Assembly (NCBI GenBank): GCA_018894775.1
Contig: JAHIPG010000090.1
Coordinates: forward strand, 1-5,151
Origin: Nanobdellota archaeon
GTDB lineage: Archaea > Nanobdellota > Nanobdellia > SCGC-AAA011-G17 > VGLX01
Reading direction: 5' to 3'
DNA length: 5,151 nucleotides
Shown: piece by piece, positions 4,066 to 5,151 of the stretch
Position numbering within the stretch: position 1 is the stretch's first letter
Layout of the letters: every line of letters starts with the position of its first letter
Notes under the pieces: generated by a model
What the model saw: only the letters and a program-made list of their open reading frames with translations
The model's database searches: none
What the model was told of the DNA's origin: nothing
Translations under genes and position numbers: made by a program

Positions 4066-5151
4066 ATGCAACTCATCAAACTTGAATTAGAAGGATTTGG
4101 AAAATTTGCCACTAAAAAAACCATAAATTTTAAAGAGGGTATTAATTTTATTGGTGGTTTAAATGAGGTTGGAAAAAGTACAATCATAGAAGCAATTTTA
4201 GCATCCATCTTTAAGTTTACAACGAGAGAAATCGAGCCTTTTTTCTGCTGGAAAAACGCAGATATTTGCGAAACTGCGCTAACTTACAAAACAGATAATG
4301 GTAAAACTTTTAGGATTACAACAGATCATAAAAATAATAAACGAAAGCTTGTGAAGATAACAAAAAGGAAAAACAAAGAAATTGCTTCTGTCAATAAAAA
4401 CATTAGTCCTTATTTAAAAAAACATTTTGGATTTGACGATAAAAAGGTCTTTGAGAATACAGCATTTATACGACAATCTCAAATGACTATACTGGAAAAT
4501 CACGCAATAAAAAACAAAATTAAGGACATGATTGAAGAAGTGTTTGCTGGGAGAGCAAAAGCGTCAGCAACAAAGGCTTTATCAAAAATAAAGAAAATCA
4601 CTAAAGATTCATCGAAAGAAATCGATATTTTAGAAGATGAGCAAAGAGACTTAAAAGAAAAATTGAAAAATGCTGAAGAAACAAAAGAAAGCATTACTTC
4701 TGAATCACACCGTTATGAGAAGGTCATTAAAGAGTTAGAACAAAAATCAGAAAAATTGAAAAGATTAAAAGAAAATTATAAACGATTCCAAGAAAAAGAA
4801 AGTTTAACAAAAGAGGAAGTAACACTAAATGAAAAAATCAAGAAAATTGACAAAGTAATATTCGGTATTAACGAAAATAAAAAGAAAAAAGAGATTGTCG
4901 CTGAGAAAATTGAGAAATATAAGAAATATAACAAAATCTCTGATTCTGATTTTTTTGATATCAAGAAAGCCATAAAAGAAATTGAGCAATATGAAATCAT
5001 ACTAAATACATTAAAAAAATCTAACAGAAAAAAGAAAGTTGTTGAAGAAAAATTAAATCTCCATTATTTGATTTTATTTATATTAGGAATTTTGCTTTCA
5101 ATTTTCATAGTAGGAATACCTCTGGCAATTTATGCATATAAGCGACTTAAA
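4066..5151 (+). CDS. SbcC/Rad50-type ATPase, YhaN-like, with central hydrophobic segment (3' end outside window)
   Basis: The N-terminal 362 residues are open to the window edge. The protein begins MQLIKLELEGFGKF, and GFGKF is familiar from YhaN/SbcC proteins. Walker A is GLNEVGKST at 31-39. A Q-loop of the Rad50 type, FIRQSQM, is at 134-140. Residues about 170-330 are dominated by Lys, Glu and Leu and form the ascending arm of a coiled coil. Then comes a hydrophobic stretch of about 27 residues (332-358) with G350 and P352 and few charges, flanked by RKKK (321-324) and KRLK (359-362). Core Rad50 has a CxxC zinc hook at the coil tip, whereas YhaN-type proteins have membrane segments there; no CxxC appears in this part. 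The descending coil, signature motif, Walker B and D-loop should lie beyond the window. The open frame has no stop, start spacing is tight, and the nuclease partner precedes it, so the ATPase assignment is secure. Confidence 0.88.
   Translation, partial: MQLIKLELEGFGKFATKKTINFKEGINFIGGLNEVGKSTIIEAILASIFKFTTREIEPFFCWKNADICETALTYKTDNGKTFRITTDHKNNKRKLVKITKRKNKEIASVNKNISPYLKKHFGFDDKKVFENTAFIRQSQMTILENHAIKNKIKDMIEEVFAGRAKASATKALSKIKKITKDSSKEIDILEDEQRDLKEKLKNAEETKESITSESHRYEKVIKELEQKSEKLKRLKENYKRFQEKESLTKEEVTLNEKIKKIDKVIFGINENKKKKEIVAEKIEKYKKYNKISDSDFFDIKKAIKEIEQYEIILNTLKKSNRKKKVVEEKLNLHYLILFILGILLSIFIVGIPLAIYAYKRLK

Noticed and set aside
1..5151. CRISPR array, tRNA/rRNA genes, transposase or insertion-sequence ends
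   Set aside because: No regularly spaced direct repeats, no cloverleaf-like sequence and no terminal inverted repeats with target duplications were found on reading; the window is almost fully occupied by protein genes.

Overview
The window looks archaeal, probably an AT-rich euryarchaeote. The evidence is a 36-residue C-terminal fragment at the left edge that resembles archaeal MfnA decarboxylases, TATA/BRE-like promoter elements instead of convincing bacterial -35/-10 pairs, a GTGAT-type Shine-Dalgarno before the last gene, and an Mre11/Rad50-type gene pair. I cannot name a genus. All supported genes are on the + strand.

Layout. (1) 3-113: end of a probable mfnA, a housekeeping gene. (2) 114-299: no intact gene. 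This stretch holds what looks like a decayed N-terminus of a CARF-fold protein (lost start codon, in-frame TAG), followed by a TATA-like element and an 18-bp near-palindrome directly before the next start codon. (3) 300-2927: a tight three-gene operon. It comprises a DarT-type DNA ADP-ribosyltransferase toxin with an extra N-terminal four-cysteine domain, a DarG-type macrodomain antitoxin without the usual long C-terminal toxin-binding domain, and a 345-residue protein I do not recognise. The third gene overlaps darG by 17 nt and is built around three degenerate copies of a helical repeat. (4) 2966-5151: an Mre11/SbcD-type nuclease with all five phosphoesterase motifs, then the first 362 codons of its SbcC/Rad50-type ATPase partner. 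The ATPase runs off the right edge and has a membrane-like hydrophobic segment after its first coiled coil, as in YhaN-type proteins, with no zinc hook seen so far.

How the genes may work together. DarTG is a known toxin-antitoxin and anti-phage system: DarT ADP-ribosylates bases in single-stranded DNA and the DarG macrodomain removes the mark. Mre11/Rad50-type complexes process damaged or protein-blocked DNA ends. A DNA-modifying toxin operon next to a possibly membrane-tethered end-processing complex, beyond a housekeeping gene and a broken CARF remnant, looks like a small defence/repair island. The most novel element is the unknown third gene of the darTG operon. The functional link between the two operons is inference from position only.
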